Shown: in pieces, positions 8,621 through 17,195 of the stretch | Position numbering within the stretch: the stretch's first letter is position 1 | Layout of the letters: each line of letters opens with the position of its first letter | Assembly: GCA_964495805.1 (NCBI GenBank) | Contig: CAZBWV010000085.1 | Location: 1-25,697, forward strand | Source of the DNA: JALXCH01 sp964495805 | GTDB lineage: Bacteria; Calditrichota; Calditrichia; RBG-13-44-9 | Length of the DNA: 25,697 nt | Reading direction: 5' to 3' | The notes under the pieces: model-generated | What the model was told of the DNA's origin: nothing | The model's database searches: none | The model's input: the letters and a program-made list of their open reading frames with translations, nothing else | Translations under genes and position numbers: made by a program

Positions 8621-10369
8621 TTATTGAATTAACATCAATTTTTTGAATTGCCGAAAATTGTTTGCTCTCAGTTCATACATATAGATGCCGGAAGAAAGTG
8701 CCCGCCCGTTCATATCTCTTCCATCCCAGTTCACGATGTAGGTACCGGCAGGCTGATTGAAAAATTGCTTCTGCCAGACCACTTTACCCAGCAAATCGTA
8801 AATGGTCAGTGTAACCACCGGACACGGGCGCCCGATCTGGTAAGTAAACATGGTGGTTCCGTTAAACGGATTAGGATAGTTCTGTAAAAGACGATAGCCC
8901 TGAGGTTGAAAGGCAACATATTTAAGTTGGGATGGAGTAATGTTGATGTTGAAGGAATCAAAAATATTACCGGTAGTATCAATCGCTTCAAAATACAGAG
9001 TATTTTCGGTGATTTGCAATTTACACACATGATAAACGGAGAGGGAATAGGCGGTCCAGGAACTGCTTCCCACCGAACGGAGTGGTGCCCCGCCACCTCC
9101 GGTCACAATGTAAATGACATTATTGATGACGTTGGTTCGCTCGTAATCGTGGTCGTGTCCGGCAAATACCAGGTCCACATGGTACTGCTCAAAGAGAGGC
9201 GCCCAGTGTTGCACAATCTGTGAATTCCCTCCGTGGCTTCCTGAACTGTAAGCGGGGCGATGAAAAACCACAATTTTCCAGCGAATGGCCGGATTGCTAT
9301 CCGCTTGCTGAAGGTCTGCTTCCAGCCAGTCCCGTTGGGCATTACCCGTCCCACCGACATCCTCGGAATTTAGCACAATAAAATGGACGCTCCCGTAGTT
9401 AAACGAATAATACGCTTCGGCTCGATCGCCACCATTGGGGTGAGTGGGATAATGAAAAAGCTCATAATAGATGTCGCTGTCATCTTCATGATTTCCGATA
9501 CTGGACAGAAAGGGGATATGATCTAACATATCGTGCATAGTAGAAAACCAGATTTTCCACAGGTTGCGCTTTTTACCATCTTTCACCAGATCCCCTGTGG
9601 AAATAGCCAACCAGGGATGAATGGAGTTAATGGTGTTTTTCACCCTTCTGCGAGCTTCGTCGTTGGTGCGACTGTCTCCGTAAAGAGCCAGGGTGAATGG
9701 GGTGGACGGATCACCCGGAGCGGTACGAAAAGTGTGGTCGGGACTGGTATATATCCCGTCTGTGCGAACCCGATAGTGGTAAAGTGTATTGGGGGTCAGA
9801 TTGGTAAGCTCAATGCTGTGGTGTTTTTTTAGTTGACTGTCTTCCACAATGTTTCCGTAAGTGGAATCCAACCCGAATTCCACCACACTGTTGCCGGCTG
9901 TTTCGGTTGCCCAGCTAATGGTGATGGTTGTAGCAGGATCGTTCTGGAAAGAAAGATAGGGAGGTCGGGAAAAATCGCCCGTGGCTGTTTCTGGATGGAG
10001 ATTTTGCACATCCACTGTGTCGAAAATAGCATCGGCACCAATTTTCGCCCCTAAAAGGGGAGACTCTATCTCATTTTGATCGCGAGTATGGAAAACGTAA
10101 AAGTAATGAACCGTTCCATTCTCAGGTAATGGCAGACTGGTTTCCCAGAGTTTAATATCTTTCGGAATGAGCATCTGATCATCATAGTAATGGTAAAGAC
10201 CCGATTGATCATGCCCATTCCAGCGAACAGTAATCGTAACCCGATTGATTTGACGTATAAGGGAATCCGGTCCACTGAGACTCAGAAAAAACGGTAGATT
10301 AATAGCTAACAGCGAAGAAATTAAAAAAAGCAGGATAATGAACAAATAAATATAAGTACGCATTTTCAT
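8621..10369 (-). CDS. Secreted purple-acid-phosphatase-like metallophosphatase with C-terminal sorting domain
   Basis: An exported enzyme of about 582 residues. An N-terminal hydrophobic signal segment (about residues 7-30) is followed by a fibronectin-like domain (about 134-217) that typically precedes the catalytic domain in purple acid phosphatases. The calcineurin-like catalytic domain shows YGDSR (D233), TGDLV (D261), GNHE (N294, H295), VVFHRP (H371) and AGHDHDYER (H406, H408). The metal ligands appear complete. Residues from about 495 to the end form a type IX-like sorting domain (LLQNYPNPFN, then GTYIVNWDGRD and SSGIYMYEL). Numbers count from the first of three close ATG codons. GGAGG (10375-10379) favours 10369 over 10372. 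The substrate is unknown; phosphoester hydrolysis outside the cell is expected. Confidence 0.85.
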   Translation of the reverse strand: MKMRTYIYLFIILLFLISSLLAINLPFFLSLSGPDSLIRQINRVTITVRWNGHDQSGLYHYYDDQMLIPKDIKLWETSLPLPENGTVHYFYVFHTRDQNEIESPLLGAKIGADAIFDTVDVQNLHPETATGDFSRPPYLSFQNDPATTITISWATETAGNSVVEFGLDSTYGNIVEDSQLKKHHSIELTNLTPNTLYHYRVRTDGIYTSPDHTFRTAPGDPSTPFTLALYGDSRTNDEARRRVKNTINSIHPWLAISTGDLVKDGKKRNLWKIWFSTMHDMLDHIPFLSSIGNHEDDSDIYYELFHYPTHPNGGDRAEAYYSFNYGSVHFIVLNSEDVGGTGNAQRDWLEADLQQADSNPAIRWKIVVFHRPAYSSGSHGGNSQIVQHWAPLFEQYHVDLVFAGHDHDYERTNVINNVIYIVTGGGGAPLRSVGSSSWTAYSLSVYHVCKLQITENTLYFEAIDTTGNIFDSFNINITPSQLKYVAFQPQGYRLLQNYPNPFNGTTMFTYQIGRPCPVVTLTIYDLLGKVVWQKQFFNQPAGTYIVNWDGRDMNGRALSSGIYMYELRANNFRQFKKLMLIQ

Positions 10370-10654
10370 CATATCCTCCGGCTTTGCAAATACATTTACA
10401 AAATTCGAGCCAAAAGTTTCTTCTTCTGTTACCCGGAAAGCAGATGAACCATTTTATGTATTCTGTTTTGAAATATTCCTTGCAGAATAGAAATCCAAGT
10501 CAGAGAAAAGTTTTGTGAACCTTTAACGATTGTGAAATTCTTTTACGTTTTTTGAGCAGGAATTTGGGTGTAACTTTAATTTGAAGGGGTCATCAAACGA
10601 TTGAGCTTAATAGAGTGTTACAGAAAACGTCATAGTGTGAAAAAGGAGAGTGGA

Positions 10655-10939
10655 ATGAGTGAACATCAACCGATTACCGGCGATACCACCATCGAGGAAA
10701 TTGTGAACAAATATCCTGAATTGGTTCGACCTTTAATGGAGTTTGGTATTAAGTGCATTGCCTGCGGGGAACCAATCTGGGGAACGCTTCAGGAAAATGC
10801 AGAAGAGAAAGGAATTACCAATTTAGATGAAATTCTGGTGGAGTTAAACCGCATTGTAGCGGAAAAACATGCTGAATACAAAGACAAGGATGCCTTGAGT
10901 GATTTCCCGGATAAGGACACCGTAGTGGTGAAAAAATAG
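10655..10939 (+). CDS. DUF1858-domain small CxxC protein
   Basis: This 94-residue cytosolic protein has a DUF1858 domain (related to the N-terminus of ScdA/RIC-type proteins). The pattern TIEEIVNKYPELVRPLMEFGIKC is followed by IACG, giving a CxxC pair (C34, C37). Family members often sit next to redox or iron-sulfur functions, but their biochemical role is not established. The start at 10655 has GGAG at 10645-10648, 6 bases upstream; the frame is open back to 10601. It is the first gene of a tight four-gene operon, with a 12-base gap to the next gene. Confidence 0.75.
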   Translation: MSEHQPITGDTTIEEIVNKYPELVRPLMEFGIKCIACGEPIWGTLQENAEEKGITNLDEILVELNRIVAEKHAEYKDKDALSDFPDKDTVVVKK

Positions 10940-10951
10940 AAGAAGGTTTGA

Positions 10952-11182
10952 ATGAAGAAACTCTGGTATAAATTGATTCTATCGGGAGTAGCGGGAGGTT
11001 TACTTGGTTACGCATATTACTATTTCATAGGGTGCCGTTCCGGTTCCTGTCCCTTAACCACCAATCCCTGGATTACCACCGGTTACGGTTTGCTGGTAGG
11101 TCTGGTGGTTGGTTGGGATGTTCGGTTGCTCCGGAGGAAAAATCAGCAAAACCCGCTTCACACCGATAAGGATAGTGTATGA
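10952..11182 (+). CDS. Small two-helix membrane protein, DUF6132-like
   Basis: This 76-residue protein has two predicted membrane helices (about residues 7-27 and 42-59). Between them is a short loop with GCRSGSCPLTTNPW, holding C28 and C33. This resembles a family of small membrane proteins (DUF6132) of unknown function. The two loop cysteines could form a redox-active or metal-binding site near the membrane surface. Its stop codon overlaps the start of the thioredoxin-like gene (ATGA at 11179-11182), so the two are translationally coupled. The coupling suggests that the thioredoxin acts on this protein or with it; that is inference. Confidence 0.65.
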   Translation: MKKLWYKLILSGVAGGLLGYAYYYFIGCRSGSCPLTTNPWITTGYGLLVGLVVGWDVRLLRRKNQQNPLHTDKDSV

Positions 11183-11568
11183 GCACGGTAATTTATATCC
11201 TGGCCCTGATTTTTGTTATGTTTATCGGGATGCAACTTCTGGTCCGGTTGAGGGGGCGTTTCCAGCGCGGAAAATCGGTCCCTGCCATCCCTGGTGAGAT
11301 TGGTGAACGATTGCGCGGAAAAGAAAAAATTCTGGCTTATTTTTATAGTCCCACATGTAGCGCCTGTCAGGTTCAGGAGAAACATCTCGAACAGGTTCAA
11401 ACCCAATTTTCCAACATCATTCGCATCAATGTGGCTCAACATATGGAGATTGCCCGGGTATTCGGAATCATGGGAACACCAACTACGATTATTATTGAGA
11501 ACCAAACCATTTTACATTATTTCGTGGGAGTTGCATCTCCCGCAAAACTACTGAGAGCACTTCAGTAG
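11179..11568 (+). CDS. Membrane-anchored thioredoxin-family protein
   Basis: This 129-residue protein has an N-terminal hydrophobic anchor (about residues 4-22), then a basic stretch (RLRGRFQRGK), then a thioredoxin fold. The active site is CSAC (C60, C63) in YFYSPTCSACQVQEKHLEQ, and the cis-proline loop is MGTPTT (P101). By the positive-inside rule the basic residues after the helix suggest the thioredoxin domain faces the cytoplasm. It is probably a thiol-disulfide exchanger. It overlaps the previous gene by 4 bases and is followed 21 bases later by the YgaP-like gene. Confidence 0.85.
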   Translation: MSTVIYILALIFVMFIGMQLLVRLRGRFQRGKSVPAIPGEIGERLRGKEKILAYFYSPTCSACQVQEKHLEQVQTQFSNIIRINVAQHMEIARVFGIMGTPTTIIIENQTILHYFVGVASPAKLLRALQ

Positions 11569-11589
11569 AAAAATAAAAGGAGGCCTGAG

Positions 11590-11772
11590 ATGAAAAGCAA
11601 CGTTGGTGGTGTGGACAAAATTGTGCGGATTATTCTGGGAGTCATTTTACTTTCGCTGATTTTCTGGGGACCCAAAACATATTGGGGGCTGATTGGGTTG
11701 ATTCCGTTGTTAACCGGTCTGATTGGGTTCTGTCCGTTGTATGTGCCATTCCGAATTACCACTAAAAAGTAG
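11590..11772 (+). CDS. YgaP-like transmembrane protein (DUF2892)
   Basis: This 60-residue membrane protein matches the DUF2892/YgaP transmembrane family: N-terminal NVGGVDKIVRIILGVILL, a second hydrophobic segment, then LTGLIGFCPLY with the characteristic cysteine. In E. coli YgaP this segment is fused to a rhodanese domain that handles sulfane sulfur. Here it is stand-alone, as in many bacteria. A strong AAGGAGG ribosome site lies just upstream. It is the last gene of the four-gene operon and supports a thiol or sulfur-transfer theme. Confidence 0.8.
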   Translation: MKSNVGGVDKIVRIILGVILLSLIFWGPKTYWGLIGLIPLLTGLIGFCPLYVPFRITTKK

Positions 11773-11813
11773 GTCAGAAGTCGTTTGTTAATTGAACGAA
11801 TCCTTCCTTTTTT

Positions 11814-11847
11814 CTCCGGCATTATCCCAACCCGGATAGTGCCGGAG
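11814..11847. other. Strong hairpin downstream of the small redox operon
   Basis: CTCCGGCATTATCC (11814-11827) pairs over 14 positions, with one wobble, with GGATAGTGCCGGAG (11834-11847) around a 6-base loop. On the plus strand no T-run follows; a T-run precedes it instead. It may be an RNA 3'-end stabiliser or an inefficient terminator. The remaining gap to 12057 is AT-rich. Confidence 0.55.
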
Positions 11848-12057
11848 AAGTGAATTCCTTCAGCAAAATTATGCGAGAAATCTGTGCGAGAATTCAACAC
11901 ATTGATTTGTTTTTCGTCAATACCAGTATTCGAAGTATCAGGCGAAAGTACAAAAAAGTAAGCTATTGTTCATTTTTTCGACCCCAGTGGACACCTTCAA
12001 CTTTGGTATAAAAATTGTACTATAAATTTTATCTAAATTTTGTCAAGGAGGTGTTCC

Positions 12058-14109
12058 ATGAAAAAATTTCTACTAATTTCTATTGTTGCTTTCCTTTTCA
12101 CGAACATACCTCTGTTTGCGGTCACTCAAGTAACCTTTTTTGTGAACGGAACGCCGGTGAATACGATCACTCAGGGGGACACATTAGTCTGGCAGGTGGA
12201 TTGTACCCCGGGCGGTACGGTCGATTTTGAAATCTGGATGGATCTGGATGGGAATCAGACGCTGGACACGAATGATGTCCGTTTGTTTACTTACAGTGTT
12301 ACCGATGGTGATTCCAGTGGCAATGATGGACCACCGGATATTGACGGATTAAATGGATTCATTACCAGCTCTATTGGTGCTTTCGGATTTGCTCCCATTA
12401 GCTGGGGATTTGTAGCAAAAGAAGGTTCCACCATGGCAACAGGTTTCTTAACCATTCTCCCCATGCCCAATCCTCCCGGTAGCGTTTCCGGAACGGTCAG
12501 TTTCGACGATGGGCATTGTCCGGCAAATGTGTTTGTATCCACTGATCTGGATAATCCACCTTTCTGGAATGCAATCACGGATTCCAATGGGAATTACACC
12601 ATCAATATTGGTGAGACCGGCGACTATGAAATCGGGGTCATGTATTTCAATACTTACTACATTCCGCCCGAACCTCAAATGGTAACGGTGAACGGAGCGG
12701 TAACCGGAGTTGATTTCGTGTTTCATGCCCCGCAATGCGTTATTACGGGAGCGCTGATGGATGAATCCGGAAATCTTCTGTTGCGTCCTATCCGAATGGG
12801 AGTAGAAGATGTTGGGATGAATCATGATGTTGGCTACGGTGAATTTAGTGATGGGCAATATCTATTCGGTCTCTATCCCGGAACTTTCCGGTTGAATTTT
12901 GAATCGGAAAGTCTGAACCCCGAGTATCTCTCTCCGGTTTCCTGGAGTAATCCGTATTTTACATTTACCATCGATAGTGGTATGACCTTAACCAAAGATA
13001 TTGTGTTTTATGCACCGGATACGGAAATTTACGCCCGAATTTTGATGAATGGTGTTCCGGTAAGCACTCCCGGTCAGTTCTGGGTGGAAGCCTGGAACGA
13101 CACGGTGGGACGAATGGAAATAAGCAACGATACCACTGGTTTGGTTGTACTACCGGTGAAATCCGGCTATTTTTATTCCACGGATTTAAGGAACGAGGAT
13201 ATTCCTCCTGGATTCGGAGTTCCAGGGGGACTTCATCGGGAGCACATCGCACCGGGAGATACCGTGGAATATAATCTGGTGAATTTCTCCGAAATGGTAT
13301 ATGGTTTGGTGAGTCTGGACCCTGGCGATCCACAACCGAATTGGGAAGATATGTTTACCGTTTGGGTTGAAAAGAGCGGATCAATCGTTAACACCACCTC
13401 ACTAAATTCAGACGGTTCCTTCGAAATATCGGTACCCGACGATACTTTACGGGTAGGAATCTGGAATCCCTGGGAATATGTTGTGAAACCACAATATTAT
13501 GACCCGGTGTTGCCAAATGATACGTTAAGTTTTATGGCGAACTATGCCAATGCTTATATTCAGGGGAAACTGTTTGGATTGGATTCAATCCCAGGCAATC
13601 AGGGGGTGTTTGCCCAGTCAGATGGAATCTGGCCAGATGTTTACACCAGCTGGTCCTCCATCCATAGCGATACCACCTATACCCTCCGCGTATGCGAGGG
13701 AACCTGGACCATCTTCCCACCGGATATTCCCGGTTATGTGATTCCTCCTGCTGTGACACTCAATGTTCCGGAAGTTGATACAACGATTGTTCTGGATTTT
13801 TACTACATTCCCGATGTGCTGGAAAAAGAACCTGAAAGCCGAATTTTGACTTACGAGCTGGAGCAGAACTATCCCAATCCCTTTAACCCGGAAACTACCA
13901 TTCCGTTTACAATTCCTCGCACCGAACATGTACTCATCGAGGTTTACGATGTGCTTGGTTCCCGGGTGGAAACGTTGCTGGATAAAACAGTCGGTGCAGG
14001 GCGGCATGAAGTGCACTGGAATGCCATGAATCATCCCAGCGGAATTTATTTTTGCAAGATGAAAGCAGGCGATTTTACTGCTATGCGTAAACTGATTTTA
14101 ATGAAGTAA
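12058..14109 (+). CDS. Large secreted multidomain protein with C-terminal sorting domain
   Basis: This 683-residue exported protein starts with a clear signal peptide (KKFLLISIVAFLFTN, ending near LFA). The body is beta-rich. One segment near residues 140-220 (GSVSGTVSFDDG, then SNGNYTINIGETGDYEIGV) resembles carboxypeptidase-regulatory-like or transthyretin-like beta-sandwich modules, and similar sandwich units appear to follow. No catalytic motif is visible. The last 80 residues are a type IX-like sorting domain with NYPNPFNPETTI (from about residue 604) and the terminal MRKLILMK. It is probably displayed on or released from the cell surface, with an adhesive or structural role as a guess. 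AAGGAGGTG at 12045-12053 fixes the start at 12058 rather than 12040. Confidence 0.8.
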   Translation: MKKFLLISIVAFLFTNIPLFAVTQVTFFVNGTPVNTITQGDTLVWQVDCTPGGTVDFEIWMDLDGNQTLDTNDVRLFTYSVTDGDSSGNDGPPDIDGLNGFITSSIGAFGFAPISWGFVAKEGSTMATGFLTILPMPNPPGSVSGTVSFDDGHCPANVFVSTDLDNPPFWNAITDSNGNYTINIGETGDYEIGVMYFNTYYIPPEPQMVTVNGAVTGVDFVFHAPQCVITGALMDESGNLLLRPIRMGVEDVGMNHDVGYGEFSDGQYLFGLYPGTFRLNFESESLNPEYLSPVSWSNPYFTFTIDSGMTLTKDIVFYAPDTEIYARILMNGVPVSTPGQFWVEAWNDTVGRMEISNDTTGLVVLPVKSGYFYSTDLRNEDIPPGFGVPGGLHREHIAPGDTVEYNLVNFSEMVYGLVSLDPGDPQPNWEDMFTVWVEKSGSIVNTTSLNSDGSFEISVPDDTLRVGIWNPWEYVVKPQYYDPVLPNDTLSFMANYANAYIQGKLFGLDSIPGNQGVFAQSDGIWPDVYTSWSSIHSDTTYTLRVCEGTWTIFPPDIPGYVIPPAVTLNVPEVDTTIVLDFYYIPDVLEKEPESRILTYELEQNYPNPFNPETTIPFTIPRTEHVLIEVYDVLGSRVETLLDKTVGAGRHEVHWNAMNHPSGIYFCKMKAGDFTAMRKLILMK

Positions 14110-14135
14110 TATTTGGGAGGAGTTTACTCTAAACC

Positions 14136-14176
14136 GAAAATCCCCGGTCACATGCGACCGGGGATTTTCATTTTTG
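14136..14176. terminator. Intrinsic terminator, perfect 14-bp stem
   Basis: GAAAATCCCCGGTC (14136-14149) pairs perfectly with GACCGGGGATTTTC (14156-14169), followed by ATTTTT. It lies between convergent genes and may also work on the minus strand. Confidence 0.9.
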
Positions 14177-14224
14177 CTTCTTTTAAAAATCAATGTAATT
14201 TTCTTCTGATCCGTGCTTTCAAAA

Positions 14225-15151
14225 TCATCTCTGCTGCAGCGGAATCAGTTCATCCAGGGAAAGGTGATATATATCCCGCTGCTCGTTGGTGATTTTTAAA
14301 TGATCTCCGTCAAAACAGATACCTTCGCATTGTTTTGCAATGATGGGAAGAACATAGGTTTTTCCCCGGAAGAAATGGTCATTTCCTTCCGGACGTTCAA
14401 ACAACCAGACTCCGGTGTAAGTCAGCACAACCAGTTTGGTCCCGTCAGGCGAGGCATCTGCTGCCGTAACCATTCCTTTTACATCGTATTCACCAAGAAG
14501 GGTAGCGGTATTTATTCGGAACGGTTCGGTTTGGTCCAGCCGGTACAGTTTGGTGTGAGTATCGCTGCGATGTTTGGTGAGCACGTACAACTTTCCCTGG
14601 TTCCAGAACAGCGCTTCACAATCGAAATTCTTCTCAGCCGGGGGAAAAGCGGATTGATCCGGGAAGCGGAAGAAAATCTTTCGCAGCACGCTGGTGCGTC
14701 CAACCGTGTGCGGATCCGGTTCGGCAACCACGTAAATGGTTAAATCGCGTCGGGTGTTGTCGTTGTTACCGGTATCAGCAATGTACAGATATCCGGCGTC
14801 ATCCACCGCAATGTCTTCCCAATCCACATTCACCGCGTCAGGAATTTCAATCCCCTCAAACCGTCGGCTGGCCCAATGCGGCTTAATAATGTGCCCCAGA
14901 CTATCCACCGCAAAGATGCGAGCTTTGTCCCCGGAATCGTTTAACGTCCAATACACATTTTTATGAATTCGACTTTTGACGATAGCCGAGCCTTCCAGAA
15001 TAGGCTGAAAAGTAATTTTTGCCACTGGTGTCAATACATGGGGTGTGACTTCCGGCAAAGGGAACACAACATTCTCCAAACGGAATTGAGCGGATAGGGA
15101 AGTGCTAAAAAGAAAGGCAATTAGAATAGCGTGGAACCATAATCTTTTCAT
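14225..15151 (-). CDS. Secreted beta-propeller protein
   Basis: This 308-residue protein has a signal peptide (hydrophobic residues 8-20, likely cleavage after SLSA). The rest is made of propeller-like blades, for example VYWTLNDSGDKARIFAVD, VDWEDIAVDDAGYLYIADTG, DCEALFWNQGKLYVLTKH, DASPDGTKLVVLTYTGVWL and CEGICFDGDHLKITNE. The paired acidic motifs DWEDIA and DCEAL resemble the SdiA-regulated or phytase-esterase-like propellers; this is a pattern impression only. Unlike its neighbours it has no YPNPFN sorting tail, so it is probably periplasmic. GGGAGA lies about 6 bases upstream of the start. Function unknown. Confidence 0.7.
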   Translation of the reverse strand: MKRLWFHAILIAFLFSTSLSAQFRLENVVFPLPEVTPHVLTPVAKITFQPILEGSAIVKSRIHKNVYWTLNDSGDKARIFAVDSLGHIIKPHWASRRFEGIEIPDAVNVDWEDIAVDDAGYLYIADTGNNDNTRRDLTIYVVAEPDPHTVGRTSVLRKIFFRFPDQSAFPPAEKNFDCEALFWNQGKLYVLTKHRSDTHTKLYRLDQTEPFRINTATLLGEYDVKGMVTAADASPDGTKLVVLTYTGVWLFERPEGNDHFFRGKTYVLPIIAKQCEGICFDGDHLKITNEQRDIYHLSLDELIPLQQR

Positions 15152-15312
15152 CGTACATCTCCCATCATATCATTCTTTTACCGAACAAAAAATACGAAAA
15201 TGGATTCGGTTGATGAAACTGTTTTAAAAAAGAATGTCAATTGCACCATCGGGGATGAGTTTGTATTTTTCGGCAAACCAGGAACGGATAGTTTTAAAAT
15301 CAGGAGGTACGG

Positions 15313-15867
15313 ATGAGTTTACCGCATATTCCCCGGGAAAAGCGTCAGGGATTGGTGATGGTGTACACCGGTAACGGAAAGGGAAAGACCACCGCAGCGC
15401 TGGGATTGGCATTACGGGCAGTGGGATATGACTGGCATATTTTAATGGTCCAATTTATTAAAGGAGACTGGAAATACGGTGAACTGGAAAGCTACCAGCG
15501 CCTTGCTCCCAATCTGGAACTGAAGCGAATGGGAAAGGGGTTTGTTCGCATTCTAAACGACGATAAACCGTTTGAAGATCATGTGGCAGCGGCAAAAGCA
15601 GCGTTACAATATGTGAAAGACCACCTGAACAGCGATTACGATATCATCATTCTGGATGAAATTAATGTTGCCATTCACGAAGGGTTGGTCAGCAGTGAGG
15701 AAGTGCTGGAAGTAGTCCGTAATCGACCGAAATATTTGCACATGGTGCTGACCGGTCGATATGCCCCACAGGAGCTAATTGATGCGGCCGACCTGGTTAC
15801 CGAAATGCGGGAAGTGAAACATCCTTTTCAACAGGGAATTCTGGCGCAACCCGGAGTGGATTACTAA
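15313..15867 (+). CDS. cobO: Cob(I)yrinic acid a,c-diamide adenosyltransferase
   Basis: This 184-residue cytosolic enzyme transfers the adenosyl group of ATP to cobalt in corrinoids, forming adenosylcobalamin precursors. It belongs to the CobO/BtuR/CobA family: P-loop GNGKGKTT at about residues 20-27, MVQFIKG, YDIIILDEIN (Walker B-like) and VLTGRYAP. Length matches the family. A strong ribosome site, CAGGAGGT (15301-15308), lies 4 bases upstream. No cobalamin riboswitch is apparent in the 160-bp upstream gap and no other cobalamin gene is in the window. It may serve salvage for a B12-dependent enzyme elsewhere. Confidence 0.92.
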   Translation: MSLPHIPREKRQGLVMVYTGNGKGKTTAALGLALRAVGYDWHILMVQFIKGDWKYGELESYQRLAPNLELKRMGKGFVRILNDDKPFEDHVAAAKAALQYVKDHLNSDYDIIILDEINVAIHEGLVSSEEVLEVVRNRPKYLHMVLTGRYAPQELIDAADLVTEMREVKHPFQQGILAQPGVDY

Positions 15868-16066
15868 GATGTGGCCTACAGAGGGGTGAGGGGTTTTACT
15901 TTCATAAAAAAGGAAAAATGAACAAAACATTTAATTTGTTTTTCCGGAAATTTCAATTATTTGCTGCGGAAAAAATCCATTTACAGGATTTTCTATCACA
16001 GAGTCAGCACAGAGGTTAAGAAGGCTGTGGGGATCTAATTCTCTTTTTTTGCAGTTTTAATTCAAA

Positions 16067-16855
16067 TTACTTTAGCAAAATCATTTTCTGAGTTTTGCTT
16101 TTCCCGTTAACCCGCATTGTGCAAAGATAAATACCACTGGCCAGATTATCGGCATGAAACGTAATCTGGTGAACTCCGGGATTTTGCCAGGCGGAAATTA
16201 GTGTTTGTATTTTTTGACCGGTAACAGTATAAAGGGTTACTTCTACCCGGGACCTTCGAGAAATCCGATACCGAATGGTTGTGGTGGCATTAAACGGATT
16301 GGGGTAGTTGGGATAGAGCAGAAACTCATTCGCTGATTGAATGGGGGAGTGATTCGACCGGGTTCTGGGCAGGATTTGTCGATCTGTGTAAATCAGAAAA
16401 CCGGAATTTTCGAGAGTTACAAGAATATCGCCCCGGTTGCTGTACTCTATTTTGTTGACACTTGTGCCAGGAAATCGGGTAGCCCATTCAATCCAGTGAT
16501 TGCCTCCATCAGTTGTTTTTAGAAATTTATATCGTTTTCGAATCAGACCGTTAAGTGAATCTTGGAAACAAAAAGCAGACAGGGAATATCCAAATTCTCC
16601 GGTAAGCACGGTGTACCAGGTTTTCCAGGAATCGTGTGTCCGATAAAGTGAATATTGAGTGCCAGCCAACCCGGTTGTTGGAGTGAGCATTTGAATAAAG
16701 TTTACTTTATCTGCAGGGTCAATATCGACAACTCTCCAGCTTTGTCCTCCATCACGTGTATGATATATGATGCCTTTGGTTCCGGTGGAATCATAATAAT
16801 AACCGCTGGCAAAAATATTCCTTTCGTTTAAAAATGTCATTGAAAGAATATGCAT
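16067..16855 (-). pseudogene. Truncated propeller (BNR-like) protein with sorting domain
   Basis: The 262-codon frame encodes BNR/sialidase-like or Ycf48-like propeller blades (IIYHTRDGGQSWRVV, SLYRTHDSWKTWYTV, LKTTDGGNHWIEW). A type IX-like sorting domain follows (YPNYPNPFNATTTIRY to the terminal KMILLK). Intact relatives have a signal peptide and more blades. Here the frame has no signal peptide and no convincing ribosome site. Upstream it reads open for about 20 more codons without a start and then meets a TAA at 16916-16918. Further in-frame sequence beyond that stop may be eroded coding DNA. I read it as the C-terminal remnant of a decayed gene. A genuine short gene is possible but would not be exported as written. 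Confidence 0.6.
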
Positions 16856-17056
16856 GCGGTGGTCTATTGGTCCGAAAATTGGGATTTGTGTCCGTTTCTC
16901 AGAAAACGGTTTTGATTAATGTCTCATCCGTAGAAACAAATACTCATCAATAGTAGAAGGCTCTATTCGTGGGAATCATCATCGATAGTTTGAACGACTG
17001 ATTTTGTCGGATTTACCCAACTGGTTAAATCATTCTACCCGAACCAAAAAAACAAT

Positions 17057-17084
17057 TTGCTTTTAAAAATTTTTCGCTTATATT
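17057..17084 (+). promoter_or_regulatory. Putative sigma-70-like promoter of the trp leader
   Basis: TTGCTT (17057-17062) and TATATT (17079-17084) are separated by 16 bases. Transcription would start near 17091, leaving a short leader in front of the ribosome site GGAGAG at 17101. Assigned from consensus resemblance and position only. Confidence 0.4.
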
Positions 17085-17114
17085 TCCCGCTGAATTTTTT
17101 GGAGAGAAAACGAA

Positions 17115-17195
17115 ATGACCAAACACTTCACCCAAAACGGTAAATTCTGGTGGTGGTGGTCCGCTGGCCGGCAGTGGGTGAGGTGTATTCCATAA
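17115..17195 (+). CDS. trpL: trp operon leader peptide (26 residues, WWWW plus W)
   Basis: This short frame opens with ATG at 17115, 8 bases after GGAGAG (17101-17106), and ends with TAA at 17193-17195. The peptide begins MTKHFTQNGKF and then has four consecutive Trp codons (residues 12-15), with a fifth Trp at residue 21. Five Trp in 26 residues directly before a tryptophan synthase gene is the hallmark of a ribosome-mediated attenuation leader. The ribosome would stall on the TGG run when charged tRNA-Trp is scarce. The Trp run ends right where the first hairpin of the attenuator begins. The peptide itself probably has no other function. Confidence 0.9.
   Translation: MTKHFTQNGKFWWWWSAGRQWVRCIP

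Noticed and set aside
15152..15312. Cobalamin riboswitch before cobO
   Set aside because: I looked for one because of the gene's function, but no B12-box-like conserved core or suitable length is present.
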